Part shown: positions 27,542 to 35,296 of the stretch, in pieces
Layout: each line of letters starts with the position of its first letter
Position numbering within the stretch: the stretch's first letter is position 1
Virus record (IMG/VR): IMGVR_UViG_3300041964_000083
Location: 62,001 to 126,000 of that record
Reading direction: 5' to 3' (one strand)
Origin: a virus
DNA length: 64,000 bases
Program-made: the position numbers and the translations under genes
Notes under the pieces: generated by a model
What the model was told of the DNA's origin: nothing
The model's input: the letters and a program-made list of their open reading frames with translations, nothing else
Databases searched by the model: none

Positions 27542-28061
27542 CGAGTGGTGTTACTTCCCATGCGCCAGAGTCACTTTGTCGTAGCACTAAACCGTATTTG
27601 CGAAGCGTCGCGATCGCACGGTTGAAATCGTTATCCAATCCCAAGTGCTGCATTACAAGTTTGAGTGCAGTTTTCTTGTCATGTAACTTGGCATAAGTCT
27701 TGGTACTTTTGCCAGCTTCAATCTGTCCTACTTCCTGGATTGCCGCGATCGCCCAATCAGGTAAGACATCACTATTCTTGAGTGAGAAATTACTATTCGA
27801 GAATGAAGTTACATCGGTAATTCTGGAGAAGGCAATATAAGATAATTCTTCTAAGACGCGATCGGCTGTTATCTGGGTTCTACGCGATCGCTCCGCCTGG
27901 AGTCTAGCTATCTCAAATTGTATGTCATGTTTTGACATATTTAGATCTGCGACTTGGCGTGCAGATCTCGCGCTATACCCAGCCCGTATAGCCGCCTGAG
28001 TCCCATTCAGGTCAACAATGTACTCTATACAGAACTGGCGTTGTTTGTTTGTTAAAGACAA
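27471..28061 (-). CDS. terS: Phage terminase small subunit
   Basis: This 196-residue protein matches the Terminase_2 type: TNKQRQFCIEYIVDLNGTQA, then AIRAGYSARSARQVADLNMS with an HTH-like helix pair that recognises the packaging site, then a helical oligomerisation segment (LQAERSRRTQITADRVLEEL). It is followed directly by terL with overlapping ends. The upstream 170 nt carry HIP1 sites and a short hairpin (28130-28147) but no obvious promoter. Confidence 0.85.
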   Translation of the reverse strand: MSLTNKQRQFCIEYIVDLNGTQAAIRAGYSARSARQVADLNMSKHDIQFEIARLQAERSRRTQITADRVLEELSYIAFSRITDVTSFSNSNFSLKNSDVLPDWAIAAIQEVGQIEAGKSTKTYAKLHDKKTALKLVMQHLGLDNDFNRAIATLRKYGLVLRQSDSGAWEVTPLDADTTNLPADTRQQEDDGGGREI

Positions 28062-28129
28062 TTCTCGTGGGAGATAGACTATTACTAGTTTACGTTATGC
28101 GATCGCACACCAAAGACATATGGAAAAAA

Positions 28130-28147
28130 ATAGAAGTTAGCTTCTAT
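28130..28147 (-). promoter_or_regulatory. Short A/T-rich hairpin upstream of terS
   Basis: ATAGAAG (28130-28136) pairs with CTTCTAT (28141-28147) around a 4-nt loop, followed on the minus strand by T residues. It resembles a weak terminator that could insulate the terminase genes from upstream minus-strand transcription, or a small operator. Confidence 0.35.
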
Positions 28148-28231
28148 AGCAAACGATCGCGCACACAAACATTGATGATAACGGGGAAGCGATCGCACAC
28201 ATCTGCCAAAATTACTTAACCAAGCGTTGAA

Positions 28232-28471
28232 ATGCTGTTATCGGAACTATGCGATCGCGCAAAAATCAAATATTCAACCGCGATCGCAGTAGTACTCGGC
28301 TGCAAGAAGCTCAAACCGTCACTGGCAATATTCCACACCTGCCAGCCAAAACCTGTCCAACTTAAGAAATTCGGCACAGGTTTCCCCAACACCCCATACC
28401 GTTGCCCTTGCTGTGATGTGTTGGTTAGAAACCCAAATGAGTTGAATTACGATGTTTTAGTGAGCAAATGA
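28232..28471 (+). CDS. Small Cys-rich hypothetical protein
   Basis: This 79-residue protein has a C-terminal CPCC pair (TPYRCPCCDVLVRNPNELNY) and other Cys residues (LGCKKLKPSLAIFHTC), so it may bind zinc. HIP1 sites lie just before and within the N-terminal codons. Its stop is the TGA of palindrome copy 4, which supports the reading frame because the same arrangement closes several other genes here. Function unknown. Confidence 0.55.
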   Translation: MLLSELCDRAKIKYSTAIAVVLGCKKLKPSLAIFHTCQPKPVQLKKFGTGFPNTPYRCPCCDVLVRNPNELNYDVLVSK

Positions 28472-28487
28472 CAACGCATCGTTGTCA
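28469..28487. repeat. Dispersed palindrome, copy 4
   Basis: TGACAACGCATCGTTGTCA has perfect arms with CAT in the spacer. It supplies the TGA of the plus-strand gene ending at 28471 and lies at the T-tract side of the minus-strand terminator at 28488-28519, marking a convergent gene junction. Confidence 0.93.
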
Positions 28488-28519
28488 AACAAAAACACCC
28501 CGTCACAACGACGGGGTGT
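28488..28519 (-). terminator. Strong intrinsic terminator (minus strand)
   Basis: ACACCCCGTC (28495-28504) and GACGGGGTGT (28510-28519) form a perfect 10-bp GC-rich stem with a 5-nt loop, followed on the minus strand by TTTTGTTT. It ends transcription of the 30254-28626 gene group. Confidence 0.9.
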
Positions 28520-28625
28520 GTCGCCCAAGACAAGCGACGATAAGAAAATTGTTCCAGAATTCTATTCTACTGCCTTGTAAACGTGAACGTTATTTCTTAA
28601 CTAATGCGATCGCGTCTCCCTTTGT

Positions 28626-29015
28626 TCAATTTTTGAACCCGTACACGTAATATTCGTAACCGTTAGATAAGTTGCATCCACCCATAACGCAAATAAGTTT
28701 CAACTTGGGGTTATCAAAATACGCTCTCAAAAACGCTTCTGCGTATCGGGCTGTTCTTGGTGATGCGCCTGAATCCTTTGCTTTCTCGCTTGCCGCTTCT
28801 GCTTTCGTCCTATCCCATTGCCAGATGCGATCGCTATACTCCCATGTCAAACCATCTTCTTGATGACCATAAATAACTTGAGGCTTTTTCCAGATTTTTT
28901 GCTGATAACTTGGGTACTGAAGGCGTTGATCTGGGTCTAATGTTGGAATAATTGCTGGTAGCTGATATTCTTTGGCAATGCCATGCGCCATTTCAAACCA
29001 TTCTTCGTCCATCAT
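28626..29015 (-). CDS. Hypothetical protein
   Basis: This 129-residue protein starts with an acidic aromatic helix (MMDEEWFEMAHGIAKEYQLP), has a Trp/Tyr-rich middle and ends EYYVYGFKN. Its start overlaps the 3' end of the dnaN reading frame by 4 nt, so it is co-transcribed with it and is followed by the terminator near 28.5 kb. No family was recognised. Confidence 0.68.
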   Translation of the reverse strand: MMDEEWFEMAHGIAKEYQLPAIIPTLDPDQRLQYPSYQQKIWKKPQVIYGHQEDGLTWEYSDRIWQWDRTKAEAASEKAKDSGASPRTARYAEAFLRAYFDNPKLKLICVMGGCNLSNGYEYYVYGFKN

Positions 29016-30242
29016 CGCTTTATCCTTGCAATTTGTTGAGTAGACGCAAGTCCTAATAATGTACGGTGCGATCGCGTCTCCCCTTTAGTCTCTAATCTGT
29101 ACGGGCATATCAGGTAAGTCATCTTCAACTCACCTAGGGGTACGAGTATGACCGGAGTATCAGCGGTATTAATCAACATCTGAATCTCTGTAGTCGCAAG
29201 CGTCTTTAAGCCATCAATTAAGTATTTAACATTGAAGGCTATAAGTAAGTCATCACCTGATACCTGAATAGGCATTGACTCTTGTCCACTACCAACATCT
29301 TGAGCATCAACCGATAAAGTAAGCTGCTGGTTAATGCTGTCAATGCTGAACTTAACCGTATTGTTTTTCTGGTCAGCTAGTACGCCGATGCGCTCCACTG
29401 CACCAAGTAACTGCCGTCGATCAATTGTGACTTGCCGCTGGAACTGAACTGGAATCAACTGCCGATAGGCTGGGTATGTTCCTTCTAGTGTGCGACTCGT
29501 TAAGCGCTGCTCTCCCTCCTGAAAGACAAGCTGACCTTGCTCAAAATGAAGCATAACCGTATCTACTGGTTGCTTGGTGGCAATCATCCGTTCAAGCTCT
29601 TTTAGCGCTCTAGTGGGCACGGTGACTTGAAATGGCTCAACACTTTCTTGATTGTCTTCGCTCTGATTTTTTGTTTCTACAACGGCAAGGCGATGCCCAT
29701 CTGTGGCAGCAAACTCTAAGCCATCTTGCTGAACAGTTAAGTGAACACCAGTTAGTACCTGTTTGGTTTCATCGGGACTAGTGGCAAACAGCGTGCTACC
29801 CAACCCTTGCTTTAGCGCTTCAACGGGGTAGGCTAATTGCCGTCTCTGATTGCACCTGTGGAAGTGCTGGGAATTCATCAGCACTCATCCCGCGCATTTG
29901 ATAGCGCCCAGATGCTGAAGTTAGCGTGACGATATGGCTACCTTCAGCATCGCCTTCTCCTGATTTCTCAGATAACGTGATTTCCCCTTCAGATAGACGA
30001 GAAACAATATCACTAAGTAGTTTTGCCGGAATGGTTAGTTTTCCGCTCGTTTCTACCGTAGCGGCAAAACTGGTCTGAATGCCAAGACTCAGATCAAATG
30101 CGGTAAGCGTCACCTTCTGTGCTTCGGCATCAGCCACGAGCAGCACATTACCCAATATTGGGTGGGTAGGACGAGAGGGAACCGCTCGACTTACTAGAGA
30201 GAGGTTTGTGTTGAGTTCGCTTTGGATGCAGGTTAGTTTCAT
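29012..30242 (-). pseudogene. dnaN: DNA polymerase III beta clamp, split by a 1-nt frameshift
   Basis: The N-terminal frame (30254-29820; likely ATG 30242, MKLTCIQSELNTNLSLVSRA) carries clamp domain 1 with THPILGNVLL and ends SADEFPALPQ..ISLPR. The second frame (coding part from about 29829 to 29012) continues PVEALKQGL, LFATSPDETKQVLTGVHLTV, and ends with the conserved YLICPYRL near the C-terminus, followed by a 26-residue tail. At CCCC (29825-29828), dropping one C would join SLP to VEAL, giving about 409 residues. A programmed shift, a real mutation or a sequencing indel are all possible. An element-borne clamp would serve its own replication. A free domain 1 product of about 140 residues would not form a ring. 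Confidence 0.85.
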
Positions 30243-30277
30243 GGTTTTGTCCAATGTTGGTTGTTGTGTGCGATCGC

Positions 30278-30529
30278 CTAATAACTGTCAGTGCCTAAAA
30301 TCTTAGATTTTGGTTTGGGTTTGTTTACCCGCCACTTTTTAAAGCTACGTTCGCTATACCATTGAGGAGGACTACCATTCCAAGAAGCAAATACTTTTTG
30401 GTTGTCGATATCAACCTCAATTATTTTGAGCGTGTAGAGCGCGCCGTATGAAATCTTGACCACACCCATCTGCTGACGACGCACTTCATAGACGATTTGC
30501 TCTGGCTTAAGTCGATTAATTGATGCCAT
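30278..30529 (-). CDS. Small basic hypothetical protein
   Basis: This 83-residue protein begins MASINRLKPEQIVYEVRRQQ, continues with predicted beta-strands (KISYGALYTLKIIEVDIDNQ) and a W-x-G-S-P-P-x-W-Y core, and ends in a basic Lys/Pro tail. It looks like a small SH3-like or barrel protein, which is a guess. It lies 23 nt upstream of the dnaN open frame (36 nt from the ATG at 30242) in the same direction. Confidence 0.68.
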   Translation of the reverse strand: MASINRLKPEQIVYEVRRQQMGVVKISYGALYTLKIIEVDIDNQKVFASWNGSPPQWYSERSFKKWRVNKPKPKSKILGTDSY

Positions 30530-30566
30530 GTTTATGCCTCATTAATGAAAGTTAGTTGCAAATAAA

Positions 30567-30989
30567 TTATGTGCGATCGCGCTCCTCTTTATCTGGAAAA
30601 GTTGCCCAAACAGGAACTTCGCCTAAACAAATCCAAATAAACAAGTCTTCCCAGTACCCAGATTGAGCCTGAAGAGTTATTGATTCTGTTAACAAAGAAA
30701 GCGATCGTGCATTACGAAATGAGCAAGCGTGCGATCGCTTTACAACTTTAAAAGGTATATGTGCCGTACCCTTAAAATTGTTGTGTATAGAATCTGAATC
30801 CACAAAAACGCTCATTGGATGTACGTTTAATTGTTGTGCTGATTCATACATTTGCCGAGTGATGTCAAACAGCAGTACAACTTCATCACCAATCATAAAA
30901 CTGGCAAATGAAGATAAATCGTTACCGTCGTATAGATTGAAACTACAGTCTATTGCAGTTTCGTATTTGCGAGATTGAAAATATACCAT
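30567..30989 (-). CDS. Hypothetical protein
   Basis: The start at 30989 (MVYFQSRKYETAIDCSFNLY) is chosen because it follows GCGATCGCACATGG, the HIP1 start context seen at several genes here; the frame extends to 31046. The product is 140 residues, strand-rich and acidic in the middle. Its last residues, RDRT, come from another HIP1 site. Function unknown. Confidence 0.62.
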   Translation of the reverse strand: MVYFQSRKYETAIDCSFNLYDGNDLSSFASFMIGDEVVLLFDITRQMYESAQQLNVHPMSVFVDSDSIHNNFKGTAHIPFKVVKRSHACSFRNARSLSLLTESITLQAQSGYWEDLFIWICLGEVPVWATFPDKEERDRT

Positions 30990-31006
30990 GTGCGATCGCG
31001 TCCTGT

Positions 31007-31459
31007 TTAAAACAAATTTAACTGTCCTGGAACTTCTGCTAAACATCGCTCCACTTCATCAATCACAGCTTTAGCGAAGTCTCTGATAAGTGTGTCGTGA
31101 TAGTAGCCAAACTCTTCATCCGTAGGGCGACCCCACCAACCCGACTCGTGGATGATATCAACAGCAAGAATACCCCCATTGGGAATATCGAGGTAAATAC
31201 CCCATCCTCTGTACGGTTGGATTTCGTTCTCAGGATAGTCACACTCCTCACCCATATGAATAAAACCAAATTGGTCTACAAGCTGATCAATCCTGCCAGC
31301 TAATCCAGTCAAATGAGAGGCTCTTAGCTTGTTGGTGTCAATTTTGAAAACTTCAGGCAACTCTAACAAGACACCACCACAGTCTTCATGCTCCATCTCA
31401 CTTAAGTTTTCGAGGCTATCGATGATTTCGTCACAGCGGGAACAACGGTACTTAGTCAT
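31007..31459 (-). CDS. Hypothetical protein with N-terminal zinc-ribbon-like motif
   Basis: This 150-residue protein starts MTKYRCSRCDEIIDSLENLS with a C-x2-C pair and a later Cys (HEDCGG), suggesting a zinc ribbon. The middle contains MGEECDYPENEIQPYRGWGI, and the C-terminal helix ends PGQLNLF. The QLNLF ending resembles beta-clamp-binding peptides (consensus QxxLF), interesting beside dnaN but only a suggestion. Its ATG overlaps the stop of the RHH gene upstream (ATGA). Confidence 0.68.
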   Translation of the reverse strand: MTKYRCSRCDEIIDSLENLSEMEHEDCGGVLLELPEVFKIDTNKLRASHLTGLAGRIDQLVDQFGFIHMGEECDYPENEIQPYRGWGIYLDIPNGGILAVDIIHESGWWGRPTDEEFGYYHDTLIRDFAKAVIDEVERCLAEVPGQLNLF

Positions 31460-31620
31460 GTGCGATCGCGTCCTCCAATCTTTTCGTAAATAAACTCTCT
31501 AACTGCATCCGCCATAGTGGTTTTGTTTTTTTGACACCACTCAGCAAATGCCTCTTTGTCGGATTTCTCCAAATGAACATGGATATCCGCAGGCTCTTTA
31601 TATCTCTTAGGTCGTGGCAT
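31456..31620 (-). CDS. Ribbon-helix-helix-like regulator
   Basis: This 54-residue protein (MPRPKRYKEPADIHVHLEKS ...) has a basic strand followed by two short helices (KEAFAEWCQKNKTTMADAVREF), typical of RHH or plasmid-stability regulators. It ends GGRDRT from a HIP1 site, with ACATGA overlapping the next start. An imperfect palindrome at 31636-31658, 15 nt upstream, is a likely operator. Probably controls the minus-strand group 31620 to 30278. Confidence 0.65.
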   Translation of the reverse strand: MPRPKRYKEPADIHVHLEKSDKEAFAEWCQKNKTTMADAVREFIYEKIGGRDRT

Positions 31621-31635
31621 TTCTTTAATTCGGTC

Positions 31636-31658
31636 TATGGGTTATACTATATACCATA
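31636..31658. promoter_or_regulatory. Imperfect palindromic operator
   Basis: TATGG and CCATA arms surround a TATA-n-TATA core in a 23-bp imperfect dyad, 15 nt upstream of the RHH start at 31620. The A/T-rich centre could also act as a -10 element. Confidence 0.4.
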
Positions 31659-31680
31659 AACCAATAATTGCAAAGCAAAA

Positions 31681-31722
31681 GCGATCGCGCACCTCGGACT
31701 GGAAATCTGGTTACGCGATCGC
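31681..31722 (+). promoter_or_regulatory. HIP1-bracketed leader, copy 2
   Basis: HIP1 sites at 31681-31688 and 31715-31722 flank CTCGG-ACTGGAAATCTGG-TTAC, 30 nt before the ATG at 31753. It matches the leader at 24823-24865 almost base for base apart from a 2-nt gap, showing that the leader was duplicated or shared with the gene family. Confidence 0.55.
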
Positions 31723-31752
31723 CTAGCACTACCCAACTACTTAGGAGCACCA

Positions 31753-32657
31753 ATGGAAATCATACGTCGCGTTGACAACAACGTCGAGTTTTACACAGTA
31801 ACTGCTACCGGAAAATCTGGAATGAGTCAAAGTGGTTTATCAATTCTTTCTGGAGTTACCCGCCAAGCTATTATCAAAATCGAAAAGACCCTTGTAACCG
31901 AAGCACCATCTAAAACGCTGGAAAGGTTTGTGGGTAAGGATTTTACCCTTGTAACCGAAAATGCAATGATTGATGGTAAACCAACCGGAAACCTCAATGT
32001 TTACGCTTCGCCGTTTTGCGGAGCAGTGATTCGTCACTATGCATACAAAGGTAACGATACGGCACAATATAGCCTTGAACAGTTCTCTGATATGGGGATA
32101 GAGAAGTGGATTCAAGAGATTACTGGATGGACTAAACCCAATCAACCGTCTCAAGCATCAATGGTTGGGTACTGGGCAGAGCGGCAGCGGCTATTCATCC
32201 AGAAGACTACAATCCCTAGTGGGTGGTTCTGTGTCTTTGAGGAATTGGCTAAGTTGATGTGGCAGCTTGAGAACTTGGGTATGTTATCCCCGACTACAGT
32301 CCAGTAACCAACAAACGGATTATGCCCGATATATCGATTGGTAAAATATTCTGCAAATATATGCGGAAGAATGGCTACGCTGTTGACTCTACTGTTCGCA
32401 GCTACCCGCATTATTATCCCGGATGGGCGTTACCCGTAAACGCTAACATTTACCCCAATGCTTGGTTAGAAGTGTTTCGAGCTTGGTTTGATGAGCAGTG
32501 GAAGCCGCAACGGTTGGTTAAGTATTTAGGAAAGCGCGACCCCGATAGTATGCCTTCAATCTGCAAATTGTTAGGTTTACCTGAAGCGCCAGTGCAACTT
32601 GAACTACTTACTGTTAAAAATGGCGAGATTCTAGTACTCAAAGATTGCAACAGCTAA
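31753..32657 (+). pseudogene. Rha-like regulator paralogue, broken by a frameshift
   Basis: The first frame (31753-32307, 184 residues) has its own N-terminal DNA-binding-like region (MSQSGLSILSGVTRQAIIKI) and enters the C-terminal domain shared with the gene at 24898 (WAERQRLFIQKTTIPSGWFC, WQLENLG), then goes out of frame (MLSPTTVQ, stop). The second frame (from about 32280) resumes with YVIPDYSPV-like and PDISIGKIF, and continues to 32657. The intact paralogue has GGGG where this one has GGG at 32277-32279, so one G is missing. The restored protein would be about 300 residues. A truncated product may still be made from the first frame. Confidence 0.78.
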
Positions 32658-32672
32658 CTCAATTATCTAGAC

Positions 32673-32691
32673 TGACAACGTTTCGTTGTCA
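32673..32691. repeat. Dispersed palindrome, copy 5
   Basis: TGACAACGTTTCGTTGTCA has perfect arms; symmetry extends outward to 13 bp per arm (32668-32696). It lies 15 nt after the Rha-like pseudogene. Confidence 0.93.
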
Positions 32692-32721
32692 GTCTACCAC
32701 TAGAACCAATACCCAAACCTT

Positions 32722-33252
32722 ATGTCAACCTACACAGAACTCCGACAAGAACTAGATCGCATTGAGAAGTATATTCAAGACGCGATCGCGCAATTAGTCA
32801 ACGCTAAAGAACCAAAGGACAAATTGCGAGAAGAATTAAATCGTGTGATGGGCGAACAAATCAGAGTGCGAGTTGAGCTATCCAGTTTGCTAGAGCGTGA
32901 AGCAAAGGAAATTGCTGCATCATCCGACCTTGACGATATTAAATTCTTGTACCGGGGGAGACGATATTCGGCAAGTGGTTGGTGGCACGTCTACTACGAG
33001 AAGTGCCAAGTCATCGAACGTAAGCCCAATTATCTCACTGTGGTGTCTCAAGATATGGATATCCCAGGCTTTTATAAAGGTGGAAAGTTTCGGGTTAAGC
33101 GTGATGAGCTTCAGTCTGAGGCAAAGCCTACCATAGCCGACATGGAGAATTCTTTTACATCGAACCCCTTAGCGACAGTTCACCCCTCCCCGGTAGTGCG
33201 GTCATTGGCTCAAACCTTACGGCTACTCCAGAGCAAGGCGCAATGGTGCTAG
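32722..33252 (+). CDS. Hypothetical protein with N-terminal coiled coil
   Basis: This 176-residue protein starts with a long charged helix (YTELRQELDRIEKYIQDAIA to about residue 65), followed by a strand-rich part (DDIKFLYRGRRYSASGWWHV and VIERKPNYLTVVSQDMDIPG) that looks like a small barrel. A HIP1 site encodes part of the first helix. It lies between palindrome copies 5 and 6 and is followed by a terminator, so it is a single-gene unit. Function unknown. Confidence 0.7.
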   Translation: MSTYTELRQELDRIEKYIQDAIAQLVNAKEPKDKLREELNRVMGEQIRVRVELSSLLEREAKEIAASSDLDDIKFLYRGRRYSASGWWHVYYEKCQVIERKPNYLTVVSQDMDIPGFYKGGKFRVKRDELQSEAKPTIADMENSFTSNPLATVHPSPVVRSLAQTLRLLQSKAQWC

Positions 33253-33272
33253 GTACACCCCATCAATTACGT

Positions 33273-33291
33273 TGACAACGAATAGTTGTCA
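33273..33291. repeat. Dispersed palindrome, copy 6
   Basis: TGACAACGAATAGTTGTCA has one mismatch between the arms. It lies 20 nt after the gene ending at 33252 and 9 nt before a terminator stem. Confidence 0.9.
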
Positions 33292-33300
33292 TTTGAAAGC

Positions 33301-33326
33301 CCACCCTCAGCGATAGGGTGGTTTTT
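33301..33326 (+). terminator. Intrinsic terminator
   Basis: CCACCCT (33301-33307) and AGGGTGG (33315-33321) form a stem followed by TTTTTG. It terminates the gene at 32722-33252. Confidence 0.88.
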
Positions 33327-33491
33327 GTTTGGAGATGGTGCGATCGCGCAATATTAAATAGTTGGTGCTGCTTATTCCAGAATGATTGCTGTGTCTAAGC
33401 TTCGATGGAACCGTTACACCTACTCCTCAAATCAGAGACGGTTCAAGCTCCAAATCTAGGTAGTGTATTAATTGTATGCGATCATTCTAAT

Positions 33492-33713
33492 ATGGCTGGA
33501 ATTTGCTCAAAACACCAACACCACGAGGTTGGATGCCCGCTTTGTGAGGCGTCACCAACAGATTTGTTCCCTGATTGGCACGAGAAGAAAGCTGCTGCTA
33601 TACTGGCTGGAACTCAGGTGTGTGCGTATTGTGGTTTTGAATCATACAAAACAACTTCATCTTGCCCAAAATGTCGGGCGCATTTTCCTGAAGATAAAAG
33701 TTTGCTGAATTAG
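33492..33713 (+). CDS. Small zinc-ribbon-like protein
   Basis: The start at 33492 (MAGICSKHQHHEVGCPLCEA) is preferred; the frame opens at 33405, but the extra residues look non-coding. The 73-residue product has Cys/His clusters (GC-P-L-C, CAYCGF and CPKCRA), which suggests two zinc-binding knuckles. Such small proteins often bind nucleic acid or partner proteins. It is convergent with the minus-strand gene at 33710 (4-nt overlap). Confidence 0.6.
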   Translation: MAGICSKHQHHEVGCPLCEASPTDLFPDWHEKKAAAILAGTQVCAYCGFESYKTTSSCPKCRAHFPEDKSLLN

Positions 33714-34498
33714 ATTTGGTGTGATCGCGTATCAATCCACTCCGGCGACACATCCGCAGATTCCTCAGTATCTAAGCAAACTCCGCCAAAGATGTTGTAG
33801 GAAATACCATTTTCCCAGTACACAGCAACGTGTTTGGGGTCTACTTCTGGTTTGCCAACGCTGTCAGTCTTGCGACGGAATCGGGTTACCCCTTCAAAAA
33901 CAGCGTTGAAGAGCAGCCGGACGATCGCGCCTCTATGTTTAGGTAAATCGTGCAAATCACTATGCCAGCGCCAGCAGAAGAACTCTTCTAAGCTTTCGTA
34001 GAGTATCAGTGCCTTTACCATATCGAAGTTTTCAATGTCGGGTGCTGTGCCGCGCTTTTTCTCACCAGGGTTGAAACTCTGCTTTTGGTAGCGGAAAATC
34101 CCAAACACATCAGCAAGCATATCCCGCATTTTCCACATAGTTGTTCGTCCAGAGGCAGCACCCGTCCAATGCTCTTTGAGGTAAGTGCAGATGGCTTGCT
34201 GTGTGATGTTGAAGCACTCAACGCCTTGTCGTGCGATCGCAGTGAGTCTATTGGTTACGTGGTGGCGTGTACCTTTCTTCTTCAGGCTTAGGGTATCCAT
34301 TGCGGCACGGTATAGGTAAGCGTTGAGTACGCCCATTGCCGTTAGCACCTGCTTCTTAGTCCAGTTGGCGACGATACCGAAGATGTCTTGTCGAATGCTA
34401 TGGAGTTGCGATCGCGTCGGTAAGGTTAAGCCAAACCCTGTGCGAACACTTGTACTCTGTTGATTTGCGGGAAATTGCATTATACTTTCCATATTCAC
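33710..34498 (-). CDS. Paralogue A of an unknown protein family with a structured upstream region
   Basis: This 262-residue protein is clearly related to the one at 41810-42745. Shared blocks are VLTAMGVLNAYLYRAA / ILTTMGLLNILIYRAA, YLKEHWTGAASGRTTMWK / YLKTYWKGANTGRTTLWK, and LPKHRGAIVRLLFNAVFEGV / LPEHKGAIISLVFNKFFAGV. Conserved basic residues and helices suggest a DNA-binding or replication role, but no known motif was recognised. The ATG at 34480 (MQFPANQQ) is an alternative start. Both paralogues have the same upstream arrangement of hairpin, inverted-repeat element and palindrome at matching distances, so the protein may act on that region. Confidence 0.75.
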   Translation of the reverse strand: MNMESIMQFPANQQSTSVRTGFGLTLPTRSQLHSIRQDIFGIVANWTKKQVLTAMGVLNAYLYRAAMDTLSLKKKGTRHHVTNRLTAIARQGVECFNITQQAICTYLKEHWTGAASGRTTMWKMRDMLADVFGIFRYQKQSFNPGEKKRGTAPDIENFDMVKALILYESLEEFFCWRWHSDLHDLPKHRGAIVRLLFNAVFEGVTRFRRKTDSVGKPEVDPKHVAVYWENGISYNIFGGVCLDTEESADVSPEWIDTRSHQI

Positions 34499-34521
34499 GG
34501 ATGGGAAACCGAGAATTTATT

Positions 34522-34558
34522 GAAAGCCGTCGAGGGGTAAGAATGCTCGGCGGCTTTC
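34522..34558. promoter_or_regulatory. Upstream hairpin of paralogue A
   Basis: GAAAGCCGTCGAG (34522-34534) and CTCGGCGGCTTTC (34546-34558) form a 13-bp stem with one G-T pair and an 11-nt loop. It starts 24 nt from the gene start. No T-tract follows on either strand, so a regulatory leader or protein site is more likely than a terminator. Confidence 0.65.
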
Positions 34559-34604
34559 GCTATTGGTTGAAATTATCGCACAAAACTCCGTCGAAAACCA
34601 AAGA

Positions 34605-34740
34605 TGAACGCTTAAGCCTCTTTATTAATTTTGAGTGAAGATTTTCTTCTTTCCAACGAAGTTTTGTCTTTCTAGCAGGGTTTGTCTTGTTAAAAAAAAT
34701 CAATTCAGACAAACTCCTCATCCCAAAGCTTAAGCGTTCA
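34605..34740. repeat. Inverted-repeat element A
   Basis: TGAACGCTTAAGC (34605-34617) is repeated inverted as GCTTAAGCGTTCA (34728-34740) around a 110-nt A/T-rich interior. It is equivalent to element B at 42842-43000. The left arm is 107 nt from the gene start in both. The 301-nt stretch 34499-34799 otherwise holds only the hairpin and palindrome copy 7; no gene is supported. Confidence 0.75.
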
Positions 34741-34771
34741 CACCTTGTTAAAATAAGCTTTCTGCAAAATT

Positions 34772-34790
34772 TGACATCGTTTCGTTGTCA
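34772..34790. repeat. Dispersed palindrome, copy 7
   Basis: TGACATCGTTTCGTTGTCA has one arm mismatch. It lies 31 nt beyond inverted-repeat element A and 9 nt past the stop of the minus-strand gene at 34800. Confidence 0.9.
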
Positions 34791-34799
34791 GCATTAATT

Positions 34800-35009
34800 T
34801 TAATCGTCTGCCATCTCATATCCTTTCAAGCTTCTAACAATGCGATAAATAACCCCACAATTTTCGTATTCAACATACTTGTTAGATAAGTTTTCAAGTA
34901 TTGCCCACCCTAATCGCTCTGTTCCCATAGTCCAATTAGGATTACTGACAACCGTCCACTGACTTTTATCAACCTGCCGACAAATTAAATATTGAATCGG
35001 TTTTTTCAT
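34800..35009 (-). CDS. Small hypothetical protein
   Basis: This 69-residue protein (MKKPIQYLICRQVDKSQWTV) has a strand-rich middle and a short basic C-terminal helix. It lies downstream of the integrase and the 35042 gene in the same direction, so it is probably the last member of that unit. Palindrome copy 7 follows its stop. Function unknown. Confidence 0.6.
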   Translation of the reverse strand: MKKPIQYLICRQVDKSQWTVVSNPNWTMGTERLGWAILENLSNKYVEYENCGVIYRIVRSLKGYEMADD

Positions 35010-35041
35010 ATTTCGTCAAACTAAATCAGAAGCGATCGCGT

Positions 35042-35296
35042 CTAATCGTCTCTCAAATTTCCATTCTCTAGGGCACGCTCAACAAGTAAGTCGGCTGCCT
35101 CTAAAATACTTGTACCAGTTGCCCAGCAGGGGTTGGCATTCAAAGAGCACCAGTCGGTTAAAGCTATTGCTAGAGCTTCTTCTAGTTCACCGCTTCGTTC
35201 TAACTCTCCCTCAAATTGCACTGGGGTACTAACACAAGTACAAATTAACTCAACACCCATATCTTTTAGTGTTATCAGCAATTCATCAGTGTCCAT
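35042..35296 (-). CDS. Small acidic hypothetical protein
   Basis: This 84-residue, strongly acidic protein (MDTDELLITLKDMGVELICT) is mainly helical. Its ATG directly follows the integrase TAG in the same frame (TAGATG), so translation is probably by termination-reinitiation; stop-codon readthrough would append it to the integrase. It may be a small regulator or partner of the recombinase, which is inference from position. Confidence 0.65.
   Translation of the reverse strand: MDTDELLITLKDMGVELICTCVSTPVQFEGELERSGELEEALAIALTDWCSLNANPCWATGTSILEAADLLVERALENGNLRDD

Noticed and set aside
28468-28650. 60-codon plus frame starting in palindrome copy 4
   Set aside because: It runs through the terminator hairpin and lacks any protein-like pattern.
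34450-34638. 62-codon plus frame over the upstream region of paralogue A
   Set aside because: It covers the hairpin and the left inverted-repeat arm, has no good start and is not matched at paralogue B.
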